Shown here piece after piece: positions 35,899-43,973 of a stretch of 64,000 nucleotides of DNA. Position 1 is the stretch's first letter; the number at the start of each line of letters is the position of its first letter. A program made the position numbers and the translations under genes. The notes beneath the pieces are model-generated. The model worked only from the letters and a program-made list of their open reading frames with translations. It had not been told where the DNA came from and searched no databases. Origin of the DNA: Glutamicibacter mishrai (GTDB lineage: Bacteria; Actinomycetota; Actinomycetes; Actinomycetales; Micrococcaceae); assembly GCF_012221945.1 (NCBI RefSeq), contig NZ_CP032549.1:434001-498000 (forward strand). The letters are read 5' to 3'.

Positions 35899-36998
35899 GC
35901 AATTCGCAAGTCCTGCTTGATGCACTGAACAGCGTTAATGATCCTGAGCTGCGCCGCCCTATCACCGAACTTGATATGGTGCAGTCCGCGCAGCTTGATG
36001 GGCAGACCGCACGCGTGACGATCCTGTTGACCATTGCAGGTTGTCCCATGCGTTCAACCATTGAACAGGACGTGACCGCTGCGCTTTCTGGTGTCCCTGG
36101 CGTGGAAGACGTCGAGGTGAGCCTTGGCGTCATGGATCCCCAGCAGCGTGCAGCATTGCGCGAACGGCTCGCCAGCCGGCGCACCCCGTTCTCCGACCCT
36201 GCTTCCCTGACCCGCGTGATTGCGGTGGCCAGCGGAAAGGGCGGCGTCGGCAAGTCCTCGATTACCGCGAACCTGGCTACGCAGCTGGCATCCCAGGGCT
36301 TGAAGGTCGGCCTGATAGATGCCGATGTGCATGGCTTCTCGATCCCCTCGCTGATGGGCATCACCCAGAACCCCACGCGCATGGACGATATGATCCTGCC
36401 GCCGGTGGCCCACGGGGTAAAGGTCATTTCCATTGGCATGTTCCTGGATTCCAACCAGCCGGTGATTTGGCGCGGACCCATGCTGCACCGTGCCTTGGAG
36501 CAGTTCCTCTCCGACGTGTACTTCGGGGATCTGGACTATCTGTTCCTTGATCTGCCGCCGGGCACCGGGGATATGGCCATCTCGGTCTCCCAGCTGTTGC
36601 CGAACAGCGAACTGCTGGTGATCACCACCCCGCAGTCCACGGCCACCGAAGTCGCTGAACGCGCCGGAACGATTGCGTTGCAGACTGATCAGAAGGTGAT
36701 TGGCGTCGTGGAGAACATGAGTTTCCTGCAGCTGCCCGATGGCTCCCGCATGGAGGTCTTCGGATCTGGCGGCGGAGAAAAACTCAGTGAATCACTGACC
36801 CGCCAACTGGGCTATGAGGTCAATCTGCTATCCCAGATCCCGCTGGAAGAATCCGTCCGCGTAGGCTCGGACCAAGGCACACCGGTGGTCCTCAGCGCTC
36901 CCCAGGCGCCAGCAGCCGTCGCCCTGCAGGACTTGGTAGAGAAACTAGTACAGCGACCGCGCGGACTAGCCGGGCGATCGCTGCCAATGTCGTTCTGA
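35895..36998 (+). CDS. mrp: Mrp/NBP35-family iron-sulfur carrier ATPase
   Basis: 367 aa P-loop protein of the Mrp/ApbC family. The N-terminal 90 residues are a MIP18/DUF59 domain (LDALNSVNDPELRRPITELDMV). The deviant Walker A reads SGKGGVGKSS, with LIDADVHGFSIPSLMG and FLDLPPGTGD following. The CxxC that holds the Fe-S cluster in many homologues, expected after VENMS, is absent here (FLQLPDGSRMEVFG); mycobacterial Mrp appears to lack it too. Likely role in Fe-S cluster assembly. Tail-to-tail with tatB. Confidence 0.9.
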   Translation: MSNSQVLLDALNSVNDPELRRPITELDMVQSAQLDGQTARVTILLTIAGCPMRSTIEQDVTAALSGVPGVEDVEVSLGVMDPQQRAALRERLASRRTPFSDPASLTRVIAVASGKGGVGKSSITANLATQLASQGLKVGLIDADVHGFSIPSLMGITQNPTRMDDMILPPVAHGVKVISIGMFLDSNQPVIWRGPMLHRALEQFLSDVYFGDLDYLFLDLPPGTGDMAISVSQLLPNSELLVITTPQSTATEVAERAGTIALQTDQKVIGVVENMSFLQLPDGSRMEVFGSGGGEKLSESLTRQLGYEVNLLSQIPLEESVRVGSDQGTPVVLSAPQAPAAVALQDLVEKLVQRPRGLAGRSLPMSF

Positions 36999-37009
36999 TT
37001 TTTTGTGCT

Positions 37010-37414
37010 TTAGGTGGCTTCGGAATCGAAGGGAGCCGCTTCGTTTGCTGCCAGCGGGGCCTGCTTCTGGGTTTCCGGGGCAATGGCGGTACGTACCGGA
37101 GCCGGTGCCACGGACGTATTCGGTGAGCTCTTTGCGACGTTGATGGCGTCATCAAATTCGTCAACCAGCGCTTCCTTGATGATGCGTCGCGGGTCGTATT
37201 GACGAGGATCGAGTTTCCGCCAGTCGATATCGGCCACTTCATCGCCGACTTCTTCGCGCAACTGCTCCTTGGCGCCATTAGCCATGCGCCGTACTTCTTT
37301 GACGAGGTTAGCTAGCTTTTTGGCGTACTCAGGCAGCTTTTCCGGGCCAAGAATGACAACCGCGAGCACTGCGAGAACAATGAACTCGCTACCATTGATT
37401 CCAAAAAGATCCAC
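37010..37414 (-). CDS. tatB: Sec-independent translocase subunit TatB
   Basis: 134 aa. One N-terminal membrane helix (LFGINGSEFIVLAVLAVVIL) followed by the GPEKLPEYAKKLANLV hinge and amphipathic helix, then a longer charged C-terminal region. These features favour TatB over TatA. Works with TatA and TatC to export folded proteins. GTG start. Position beside sigE and mrp matches the mycobacterial sigE-rseA-htrA-tatB region. Confidence 0.88.
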   Translation of the reverse strand: MDLFGINGSEFIVLAVLAVVILGPEKLPEYAKKLANLVKEVRRMANGAKEQLREEVGDEVADIDWRKLDPRQYDPRRIIKEALVDEFDDAINVAKSSPNTSVAPAPVRTAIAPETQKQAPLAANEAAPFDSEAT

Positions 37415-37454
37415 GTAAAGAGATTACCTTGTCCCGGACGAACTCACGAAGTCA

Positions 37455-37482
37455 CCGCGCCACGGAGCATACCGTGGCACGG
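37455..37482 (-). terminator. Hairpin between sigE and tatB
   Basis: An 11-bp stem with one imperfect pair (37455-37465 with 37472-37482) begins 12 bp after the sigE stop. There is no T-run, so it could be a weak terminator, an attenuator or a stabilising 3' structure that separates sigE from tatB. Confidence 0.45.
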
Positions 37483-37493
37483 CTATTGGCCGA

Positions 37494-38111
37494 TTAATTC
37501 GCGGCCCGCAATCCCAAGGGAAGACGTGGCAACGACATGGTCTTTGCTGGGCGGTTGGCCGGATTGCGGTGTGCCAGGGCATCACGCAGCATGGCGCGTC
37601 CACGGTGAATTCTTGAACGAACAGTCCCGAGCTTCACATTCAGCATCTGGGAGACTTCTTCGTAGGAGAAGCCCTCCATGTCGCACAAAACGATGGCAGC
37701 GCGGAATTCCGGCGAGAGGGCGCGCAAGGCTTCCTGCACGTCGACATCAAGGTTATTGAACTCGAAGTAGCGTTCAGGGGAAATCACGTTTCCAGGCAGG
37801 CGGTCTTCGGCGCCGTCGGCAAAACCGTCGAAGCGGATCTTGCTCTTGCGCCGGGCCTGATCCAAGAAGAGGTTGGTGGTGATGCGGTGCAGCCAGCCAC
37901 CCATGGTTCCCGGCGTGTACCCGTCCAGTGCCTTGAAGGCGCGAACGAATGCTTCTTGGGAGAGATCCTCCGCATCATGGCGGTTGCCAGTTAAACGGTA
38001 AGCCAGTCGGAAGACCTGTTCGCCATGTTCTTGGACCATCTGATCCCATGTCGGCGTCGAGGTTTCCGGAGCCGCAATGGCCGAAACTGATTCACTTGGT
38101 GCATTGTTCAC
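37494..38111 (-). CDS. sigE: ECF sigma factor, SigE-like
   Basis: 205 aa extracytoplasmic-function sigma factor. Region 2 reads FRLAYRLTGNRHDAEDLSQEAFVRAF, with the -10-binding GGWLHRITTNLFLDQARR. Region 4 reads LSPEFRAAIVLCDMEGFSYEEVSQMLNVKLGTVRSRIHRGR. GTG start. In mycobacteria SigE directs envelope-stress genes and is held by the anti-sigma factor RseA encoded next to it. Here no zinc-finger anti-sigma gene follows; the next gene is tatB. Divergent from the O-methyltransferase gene, as in mycobacteria. Confidence 0.9.
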   Translation of the reverse strand: MNNAPSESVSAIAAPETSTPTWDQMVQEHGEQVFRLAYRLTGNRHDAEDLSQEAFVRAFKALDGYTPGTMGGWLHRITTNLFLDQARRKSKIRFDGFADGAEDRLPGNVISPERYFEFNNLDVDVQEALRALSPEFRAAIVLCDMEGFSYEEVSQMLNVKLGTVRSRIHRGRAMLRDALAHRNPANRPAKTMSLPRLPLGLRAAN

Positions 38112-38171
38112 TCTTCAAGTATGAGTTGGAAAGCTGAGCTGAAGCTAAGAATCCCCTACGGGGGAACTATC

Positions 38172-38185
38172 AAGTTGAACAACTT
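38172..38185. promoter_or_regulatory. Palindrome in the sigE / O-methyltransferase gap
   Basis: A perfect 14-bp palindrome, AAGTTG-AA-CAACTT, lies midway in the 140-bp divergent gap. It is preceded by GGGGAACT, which resembles a SigE-type -35 box (GGAAC), though I find no convincing -10. It is a possible operator; no regulator can be named. Confidence 0.35.
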
Positions 38186-38251
38186 CGCATCTCGCGCTGG
38201 GTACGATTGATAGTGGCCGTCAACAGACAACGTTATTGAGGATCCCTACCC

Positions 38252-38917
38252 ATGCCTTCGATAAATCCAGAACTCTTCGCGAGCTGGACCTATACCCAGA
38301 ACCACATCAGCGAGCCCGAGCATGTTGCCCAGGTCCGCGAACGTGCCGAAGATCTGGGCGTACGATGCATCGATCCGGCGGGACGCTCCATGCTGCAGCT
38401 GCTATGCACCTTGCGCCGCCCGCGCAATGCGGTAGAGATCGGATCCGGCGTGGGGGTCGCATCGCTCGCCATGCTCGAAGCTGTCGGCCCTTCATTGACG
38501 CTGACCGCGATTGAATCAGACCTGGAACACGCCAACGCGATGCGCCAGGGCCTGCGCGAATCCGGTATTCCATCGGCACGGGCCAGGATCATCAACGAAC
38601 GCGCGGAAAACGTCCTGTCGCGCTTGGCGGATCATGCCTACGATCTGGTGCTCATCGATGCCGGCGCTGATTTGCTGCTGGAGTACGTCGCCGAGGCCAA
38701 ACGCATTGTCGGCGTGGGCGGCGTGATCATCTTGAACAATGCTTTTGATGAGCACCGCTTGGCTAAGCCCGCCGTGCGCAAGACTTCCACGGTCATGACC
38801 CGCGATGCCTTGCGGATGCTGCGAGAGGACCCGCGGTTGCAGACCCACCTCTTCCCCACCGAGCAAGGATTGTTCGTGGCCACCGTCTTGCCGCCGGCCG
38901 CCCCTAAAATCAGATAG
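38252..38917 (+). CDS. SAM-dependent O-methyltransferase
   Basis: 221 aa class I O-methyltransferase of the catechol/caffeoyl-CoA family (O-MT type 3). SAM motif I is NAVEIGSGVGVASLAML; motif with acidic residue TAIESDLEHANAMRQGL; metal-binding Asp likely in DLVLIDAGADLLLEYV. Counterpart of mycobacterial Rv1220c, which is also divergent from sigE. Substrate unknown. Confidence 0.88.
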   Translation: MPSINPELFASWTYTQNHISEPEHVAQVRERAEDLGVRCIDPAGRSMLQLLCTLRRPRNAVEIGSGVGVASLAMLEAVGPSLTLTAIESDLEHANAMRQGLRESGIPSARARIINERAENVLSRLADHAYDLVLIDAGADLLLEYVAEAKRIVGVGGVIILNNAFDEHRLAKPAVRKTSTVMTRDALRMLREDPRLQTHLFPTEQGLFVATVLPPAAPKIR

Positions 38918-38923
38918 CATGCG

Positions 38924-38953
38924 AAAAAGGCCGACAAATTTGTCGGCCTTTTT
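38924..38953. terminator. Bidirectional terminator
   Basis: A 15+15 palindrome (5 A, GGCCGACA-type core, 5 T) lies between the O-methyltransferase gene and the convergent DUF3117 gene. U-runs form on both strands. Confidence 0.88.
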
Positions 38954-38980
38954 GGGTCGCATAGTTGCGATCAAGCTAAA

Positions 38981-39148
38981 TTATTCGGTGACCTTCAACA
39001 GGCAGTCGCGCAGTTCGGTCGCCTCAGCGTCGTTCAACTCGACGACCAGTCGTCCACCGCCATCGATTGGCAAGCGCAGGATCAGACTCCGGCCCTCTTT
39101 AACGACTTCCATTGGCCCATCACCAGTGCGTGGCTTCATAGCAGCCAT
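38981..39148 (-). CDS. DUF3117 small protein
   Basis: 55 aa. It begins MAAMKPRTGDGPMEVVKEGR and continues LILRLPIDGGGRLVVELNDAEATEL, characteristic of DUF3117, conserved across actinobacteria. The ATG at 39148 is chosen because GAAGGGAA lies 8 nt upstream; the longer frame to 39205 lacks such a site. Function unknown. Confidence 0.85.
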   Translation of the reverse strand: MAAMKPRTGDGPMEVVKEGRSLILRLPIDGGGRLVVELNDAEATELRDCLLKVTE

Positions 39149-39271
39149 TAAGCTGTTCCCTTCGTCTGTGGCTAACGCGCGCAACAGTTTTTGCGTTGCG
39201 CACAACCGAATGCCTTGTCCATCATCTGCCCAGATTCCCGGCTGAGTTGGGACTCTTATCTTCTATTATTA

Positions 39272-39616
39272 CTAATTTTCGCCCGTGTCGCTAATCACAC
39301 GCCGTGACTCAAGGTCACGAATGGTATTTTCCAGACTGGTGATTTCCGCCGCCAGCACGTCCAAGACCTCATCAACCTGATCGCAGCGATAGCCGCGCAA
39401 CCCCAAAGAAAAGCGCACTTTCTCGATATGTTCAGCACGGGGATTTTCAGGCAGGAGAACCGGTGGCAATGAAGCCTCATGTTCTACCAGACCGACGATT
39501 GGTTCGCTGGGAGCCTCGAAATGCCGGCCAACGCCCAACTTCTTTCGCTGGCTGGACAGCAGCAGTGCCACCGCCCCGACAAGGAGCAGCGCAATCAGAA
39601 TCAACAAGAATGGCAT
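39272..39616 (-). CDS. Small membrane protein with a DivIVA-like segment
   Basis: 114 aa. An N-terminal membrane helix (FLLILIALLLVGAVALLL) is followed by a linker and a DivIVA-type segment: IEKVRFSLGLRGYRCDQVDEVLDVLAAEI, then a short coiled coil. DivIVA/Wag31 proteins organise polar growth in actinobacteria; this is a small membrane-anchored relative, role unknown. 9 bp after the LOG-family gene in the same direction. Confidence 0.78.
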   Translation of the reverse strand: MPFLLILIALLLVGAVALLLSSQRKKLGVGRHFEAPSEPIVGLVEHEASLPPVLLPENPRAEHIEKVRFSLGLRGYRCDQVDEVLDVLAAEITSLENTIRDLESRRVISDTGEN

Positions 39617-39625
39617 CAGTATCCC

Positions 39626-40399
39626 CTACACCGCTTCTTCCGGAGCCGGCTGCTTATCGGCCGTACCGAGCACCAGGTCCACTGCCTCATCGGGATCATC
39701 CGTCACCATGAACAAATTCAGATCCTTGGGCGAGATGGCACGCTCTGCGGCCACGGTATTAGTCAGCCAATCCACCAAGCCGCCCCAATAGGACTTGCCG
39801 ACAAGAACAATCGGGAAGCTCGTGATCTTCTGGGTTTGCACCAGTGTCAAAGCTTCGAAGAGCTCATCCAAGGTGCCGAATCCGCCGGGCAGGACAATGA
39901 AACCTTGCGAATACTTCACGAACATGGTTTTGCGCACGAAGAAGTACCGGAAGTTCAGGCCCTTATTCACCGATGAATTCAGCCCGGTCTCAAATGGCAG
40001 TTCAATGCCCAACCCGATAGAGATGCCGTCGTTGTCAGCGGCGCCCTTGTTGGCTGCTTCCATTGCACCCGGACCGCCACCGGTGATGGTGGTGATCCCT
40101 GCTTCAGCCAAGCGGCTGCCAATGCGGTGGGCCATCTCGTAGTACGGGCTCTGCGGGTCGGTGCGTGCTGAACCGAAGACGGCAATTGCTGGTCCGGTTC
40201 CAGCTAGGGTTCCGAATCCATTAACGAACTCGGATTGGATCCGCAGAACGCGCCAGACGTCGGTGTGGGTGACGTCTTCTTGCGGGCTCTCCAAAAGATA
40301 GTGGTCGAGCTGGTCTTCCGGACGCTTGCCAGGCCAATTCGCTTCGACGTTGCGTTGCCCCGCACGAGCATTCTCTTCGCTCTTTCGCTGATGAACCAT
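39626..40399 (-). CDS. LOG-family (TIGR00730) Rossmann-fold protein
   Basis: 257 aa. Signature motifs are GGGPGAMEAANKGA and PGGFGTLDELFE (PGGxGTxxE). Characterised members hydrolyse cytokinin riboside monophosphates or other nucleotides to the base and ribose phosphate; physiological substrate here unknown. About 70 residues precede the Rossmann core. It is head-to-head with gluA across 135 bp. Confidence 0.9.
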   Translation of the reverse strand: MVHQRKSEENARAGQRNVEANWPGKRPEDQLDHYLLESPQEDVTHTDVWRVLRIQSEFVNGFGTLAGTGPAIAVFGSARTDPQSPYYEMAHRIGSRLAEAGITTITGGGPGAMEAANKGAADNDGISIGLGIELPFETGLNSSVNKGLNFRYFFVRKTMFVKYSQGFIVLPGGFGTLDELFEALTLVQTQKITSFPIVLVGKSYWGGLVDWLTNTVAAERAISPKDLNLFMVTDDPDEAVDLVLGTADKQPAPEEAV

Positions 40400-40534
40400 G
40401 ACTTCACTCTATCGGTTAATTCCTCGTGACCCGGACTGTGTCGCAGCACTGTTAAAGTGACAGTTATGTAACAACTATGTGTGACTTGTTCGAAGTGGCG
40501 CGTAGTACGTGTCACATCAAGTAATGTCTATTCC

Positions 40535-41308
40535 ATGAACAGCGATCATCAGGCTCAGGCTTCTACAGCGGACCCCATCGTCCAACTGACTGGGGTCAAT
40601 AAGCACTACGGTGCCCTGCATGTACTCAACAACATCAACCTCGAAGTCACCAAGGGCGAGGTTGTCGTGATCTTGGGTCCGTCAGGTTCAGGTAAATCCA
40701 CCTTGTGCCGTACCATCAACCGACTCGAGACCATCGATGAGGGCACCATCAAGATCGATGGCAACACGTTGCCATCTGAAGGCAAGGCCCTTGCCAAGTT
40801 GCGTGCGGACGTCGGCATGGTTTTCCAGTCCTTCAACCTCTTTGCGCACAAATCCATTCTGGAGAATGTGACCCTCGGGCCGATCAAGGTCAAAGGCATG
40901 AAGAAGGCAGAGGCCAAGGAACTGGCTCTTCAGCTCCTGGAACGAGTCGGCGTGGCCAATCAGGCCGAAAAGCTTCCGGCACAGCTCTCCGGCGGCCAGC
41001 AGCAGCGCGTGGCCATTGCCCGCGCCCTGGCCATGAAGCCAAAGGTCATGCTCTTTGATGAGCCCACCAGCGCGCTGGATCCGGAAATGATCAATGAAGT
41101 GCTGGACACCATGGTGGGACTGGCTAAGGAAGGCATGACCATGCTCGTGGTTACCCACGAAATGGGCTTCGCCCGCAAGGCTGCCGACCGAGTGATCTTC
41201 ATGGCCGATGGCCAAATCGTTGAGCAGGCCACCCCGGAAGAATTCTTCACCAATCCGCAATCTGATCGTGCCAAGGACTTCCTCGGCAAGCTCATCACCA
41301 ATCACTGA
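40535..41308 (+). CDS. gluA: Glutamate ABC transporter ATP-binding protein GluA
   Basis: About 257 aa ATPase of a polar amino acid importer. Walker [10 protein letters not shown], signature [15 protein letters not shown], Walker [16 protein letters not shown]-loop VVTHEMGF. The ATG at 40535 gives a normal N-terminus; the open frame from 40481 is less likely. Order ATPase-binding protein-permease-permease equals the corynebacterial gluABCD operon. Glutamate is assigned by this order and similarity; other acidic or polar amino acids are possible. Confidence 0.9.
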   Translation: MNSDHQAQASTADPIVQLTGVNKHYGALHVLNNINLEVTKGEVVVILGPSGSGKSTLCRTINRLETIDEGTIKIDGNTLPSEGKALAKLRADVGMVFQSFNLFAHKSILENVTLGPIKVKGMKKAEAKELALQLLERVGVANQAEKLPAQLSGGQQQRVAIARALAMKPKVMLFDEPTSALDPEMINEVLDTMVGLAKEGMTMLVVTHEMGFARKAADRVIFMADGQIVEQATPEEFFTNPQSDRAKDFLGKLITNH

Positions 41309-41339
41309 TTTCATCACCACGCATCCAACAGGAGGAATT

Positions 41340-42167
41340 ATGCGTAAGTCACGTTTTGGCACCATTGCAGCAATGGCAGCCGTCGCAGCACTGGCCCTGA
41401 CGTCATGTGGCGGTTCGGACAGCGAAGCTGACGGCGACAAGATCCGCATCGGCATCAAGTTCGACCAGCCGGGCCTGGGCTTCAAGGATGGCGATAACTA
41501 CACCGGCTTCGATGTCGACGTCGCAAAGTACGTAGCGAACGAACTGGGCTACTCCGAGGACAAGATCGAATTCGTTTCGGCCCCTTCGGCCAACCGCGAG
41601 ACCATGTTGCAGAACAACCAGGTCGACATGATCTTCGCAACCTACTCGATCACCGATGAGCGCAACAAGGTCATCGACTTCGCTGGCCCATACTTCGTTG
41701 CCGGCCAGGATCTGCTGGTGGCTTCGGATTCCGACATCGACGGCCCAGAGGCCCTGAACGGCAAGAACCTGTGCTCGGTCACCGGTTCCACCTCCGCTCA
41801 GAAGGTCAAGGACAACTACGCTGAAGGCACCAATCTGCAGGAGCTTCCGGGCTATGCAGAGTGCGTCACCCAGATGAGCGGCGGCACCATCGACGCAGTG
41901 ACCACCGATGACATCATCCTTGCAGGTCTGGCCGCACAGCCTGCTTACAAGGGCAAGTTCAAGGTCGTTGGCGCTCCATTCTCGGAAGAGAACTACGGTG
42001 TCGGCCTGCCGGACGGAACCGACAAGTGCAAGGCCATCAACGAGGCGATCACCAAGATGATCGACTCCGGCGACTGGCAGAAGGCGTTGGACAAGAACAC
42101 CGAGGGCACCGGCTACAAGCCGAACTCGAAGACCAACCCGCCAAAGCTCGCAGATACCTGCGCTTAG
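41340..42167 (+). CDS. gluB: Glutamate-binding lipoprotein GluB
   Basis: 275 aa extracytoplasmic solute-binding protein (family 3). The start ATG follows a strong GGAGGAAT ribosome binding site at 41331-41338, fitting high expression. Signal peptide with lipobox LTSC (Cys23). KIRIGIKFDQPGLGFK and FDVDVAKYVANELGY are typical. Two Cys pairs (NLCSVTG, YAECVTQ) and near the end DKCK and DTCA may form disulfides outside the cell. Confidence 0.92.
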   Translation: MRKSRFGTIAAMAAVAALALTSCGGSDSEADGDKIRIGIKFDQPGLGFKDGDNYTGFDVDVAKYVANELGYSEDKIEFVSAPSANRETMLQNNQVDMIFATYSITDERNKVIDFAGPYFVAGQDLLVASDSDIDGPEALNGKNLCSVTGSTSAQKVKDNYAEGTNLQELPGYAECVTQMSGGTIDAVTTDDIILAGLAAQPAYKGKFKVVGAPFSEENYGVGLPDGTDKCKAINEAITKMIDSGDWQKALDKNTEGTGYKPNSKTNPPKLADTCA

Positions 42168-42301
42168 CATTTTCGATGCGGCGGGGGTCAAGCCTTGTAC
42201 TTGGCCCCCGCGGCATTCTTGTTTTCCCGATGAACGAGTATTCGTTCTTCGATCCCATAGCCGCTTGGCCCTCACTACGGCCATCGAGATAGAGGCTTGC
42301 A

Positions 42302-42979
42302 GTGGAGAATTATTTATCCATATTCACTGAGTACGACATTCCCGGAGCATTCTGGGTCAATATCCAACTAACTTTCTGGGCGGCCATCGGCGCGCTGGTG
42401 TTGGGCACGATTCTTGCGTTGCTTCGCATCTCTCCCGTGGCCAGCTTCCAGGCCATCGGCACCAGCTACGTCAACTTGGTTCGAAATACCCCACTGACCA
42501 TCATCATCCTGTTCGCGGTCCTGGCTCTGTATGGACAGCTCGGGTTCACCCTGGGCGGCGATTTCCAAGCGAACTTCTTCCGCCTATCGGTTTTGGGGCT
42601 TGCTGTTTACCACGCTGCCTTTGTCTGCGAAGCTATTCGTTCGGGCGTGAATACCGTTCCCCTGGGACAGGCCGAAGCGGCGCGTGCTATCGGATTGAGC
42701 TTCCTGCCGGCAGCTCGCTTGGTGATTTTGCCCCAGGCTTTCCGCGGCGCGATCGTTCCGCTGGGTAATACCCTGATCGCACTGATCAAGAACTCCACCG
42801 TCGCTGCCGTTGGCTCGGTCGCTACCGAATCCTCGTCGGTCATGAAGACCATGATCGAGTTCCGCTCGGACATCGTCATCCCGATCTTCTTGACCTTTGC
42901 TATCGGCTTCGTGATCATCGTGATCCCTGTAGGCCTGTTGACTACTTGGGCTTCGAAGAAACTGGCGGTGGCACGATGA
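42302..42979 (+). CDS. gluC: Glutamate ABC transporter permease GluC
   Basis: 225 aa permease of the HisMQ family with about five membrane helices. It contains SYVNLVRNTPLTIIILF and the EAA loop GQAEAARAIGLSFLPAARLVILPQAFRGAIVPLGNTLI. GTG start, 134 bp after gluB. Its stop overlaps the gluD ATG. Confidence 0.92.
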   Translation: MENYLSIFTEYDIPGAFWVNIQLTFWAAIGALVLGTILALLRISPVASFQAIGTSYVNLVRNTPLTIIILFAVLALYGQLGFTLGGDFQANFFRLSVLGLAVYHAAFVCEAIRSGVNTVPLGQAEAARAIGLSFLPAARLVILPQAFRGAIVPLGNTLIALIKNSTVAAVGSVATESSSVMKTMIEFRSDIVIPIFLTFAIGFVIIVIPVGLLTTWASKKLAVAR

Positions 42980-43872
42980 GCGCATCAATTCTTTTTGACA
43001 CCCCCGGCCCCAAGGCCCGCCGCCGCATCCTGATCATCAATATCATCGGCGCGCTGCTCGCTTTGGGCATCGTGGCGTGGATTTTCTTTGGCCTCGCGGC
43101 CAAGGGACAGATGCAGCCAGAGCAATGGGACGACTTCGTCCAGGGAAGCACATGGAAGAACTATCTCCTTCCAGGCTTGCTCAACACCGTCAAGGCAGCG
43201 ATTCTGGGCATCATCGGCTCGGTGATTTTCGGTTTGGTCTTCGGTGTTGGACGTTTGTCGCAGAACAAGCTGATCAATGGTTTCTGCACGGTCATTGTGG
43301 AATTCTTCCGTGCCGTGCCAGTGCTGCTGATGATCGTGTTCTTCAACGTGTTCTTCTCCCGGTCTCTTGAACTGCCAGGCGATACCGCGTTGTGGGCCGT
43401 TGTGGCCGCATTGGTCTTCTACAACGGATCCGTCGTTGCAGAGCTGGTCCGCTCTGGCGTGCACAACCTGCCCAAGGGACAGCGTGAAGCCGGCATTGCC
43501 ATCGGCCTGACTCGTGGCATGTCGCTGCGCCATATCGAAATCCCGCAGGCGCTGGTGGCCATGCTGCCGGCCCTGATCGGCCAGTTCGTCGTGATCTTGA
43601 AGGACTCCGCGCTGGGCTACATCATCAGCTTCAACGAGCTGTTGTTCTTCGCGCGCACCTACTCATCACCTAACGGCAACGTCCTGCAGGCGCTGATTGT
43701 CACTGCGGTCATCTTCATCTTGATCAACTTCACCTTGAGCAAGATTGCAGAAATCGTCTCGCGGCGCCTGAGCAGCCGCATCAAGAAAGACAAGAATGCT
43801 CCGGCAGTAGTTGGCACCACGGCCGTGACCTTCGCCGAGGCCGGCACAGATGCTGGATCAAAGGATCAATAA
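42976..43872 (+). CDS. gluD: Glutamate ABC transporter permease GluD
   Basis: 298 aa, second permease, with an extra N-terminal helix. Contains VEFFRAVPVLLMIVFF and the EAA loop GQREAGIAIGLTRGMSLRHIEIPQALVAMLPALI. The ATG overlaps the gluC stop (ATGA). The Ala/Thr-rich cytoplasmic tail is longer than usual. Followed by a large hairpin. Confidence 0.92.
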   Translation: MSASILFDTPGPKARRRILIINIIGALLALGIVAWIFFGLAAKGQMQPEQWDDFVQGSTWKNYLLPGLLNTVKAAILGIIGSVIFGLVFGVGRLSQNKLINGFCTVIVEFFRAVPVLLMIVFFNVFFSRSLELPGDTALWAVVAALVFYNGSVVAELVRSGVHNLPKGQREAGIAIGLTRGMSLRHIEIPQALVAMLPALIGQFVVILKDSALGYIISFNELLFFARTYSSPNGNVLQALIVTAVIFILINFTLSKIAEIVSRRLSSRIKKDKNAPAVVGTTAVTFAEAGTDAGSKDQ

Positions 43873-43901
43873 CGGATAGTGCTCCGCGTTCCACTCGTTG
43901 C

Positions 43902-43952
43902 AGACAGAACGGGCCGTTCCTTGCATGATGCAAGGAACGGCCCGTTCTGTCT
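43902..43952. terminator. Long perfect hairpin between gluD and dapE
   Basis: A perfect 24-bp stem (43902-43925 with 43929-43952) with a 3-nt loop lies between convergent genes. There is no T-run on either strand, so it would be an I-shaped type terminator. Confidence 0.75.
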
Positions 43953-43973
43953 GTGCTGTGGGCACCCGGTTGG

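Noticed and set aside
37415..37493. A very small anti-sigma gene between sigE and tatB
   Set aside because: The gap is only 79 bp, mostly a hairpin, and has no open frame with a zinc-binding HxxxCxxC motif.
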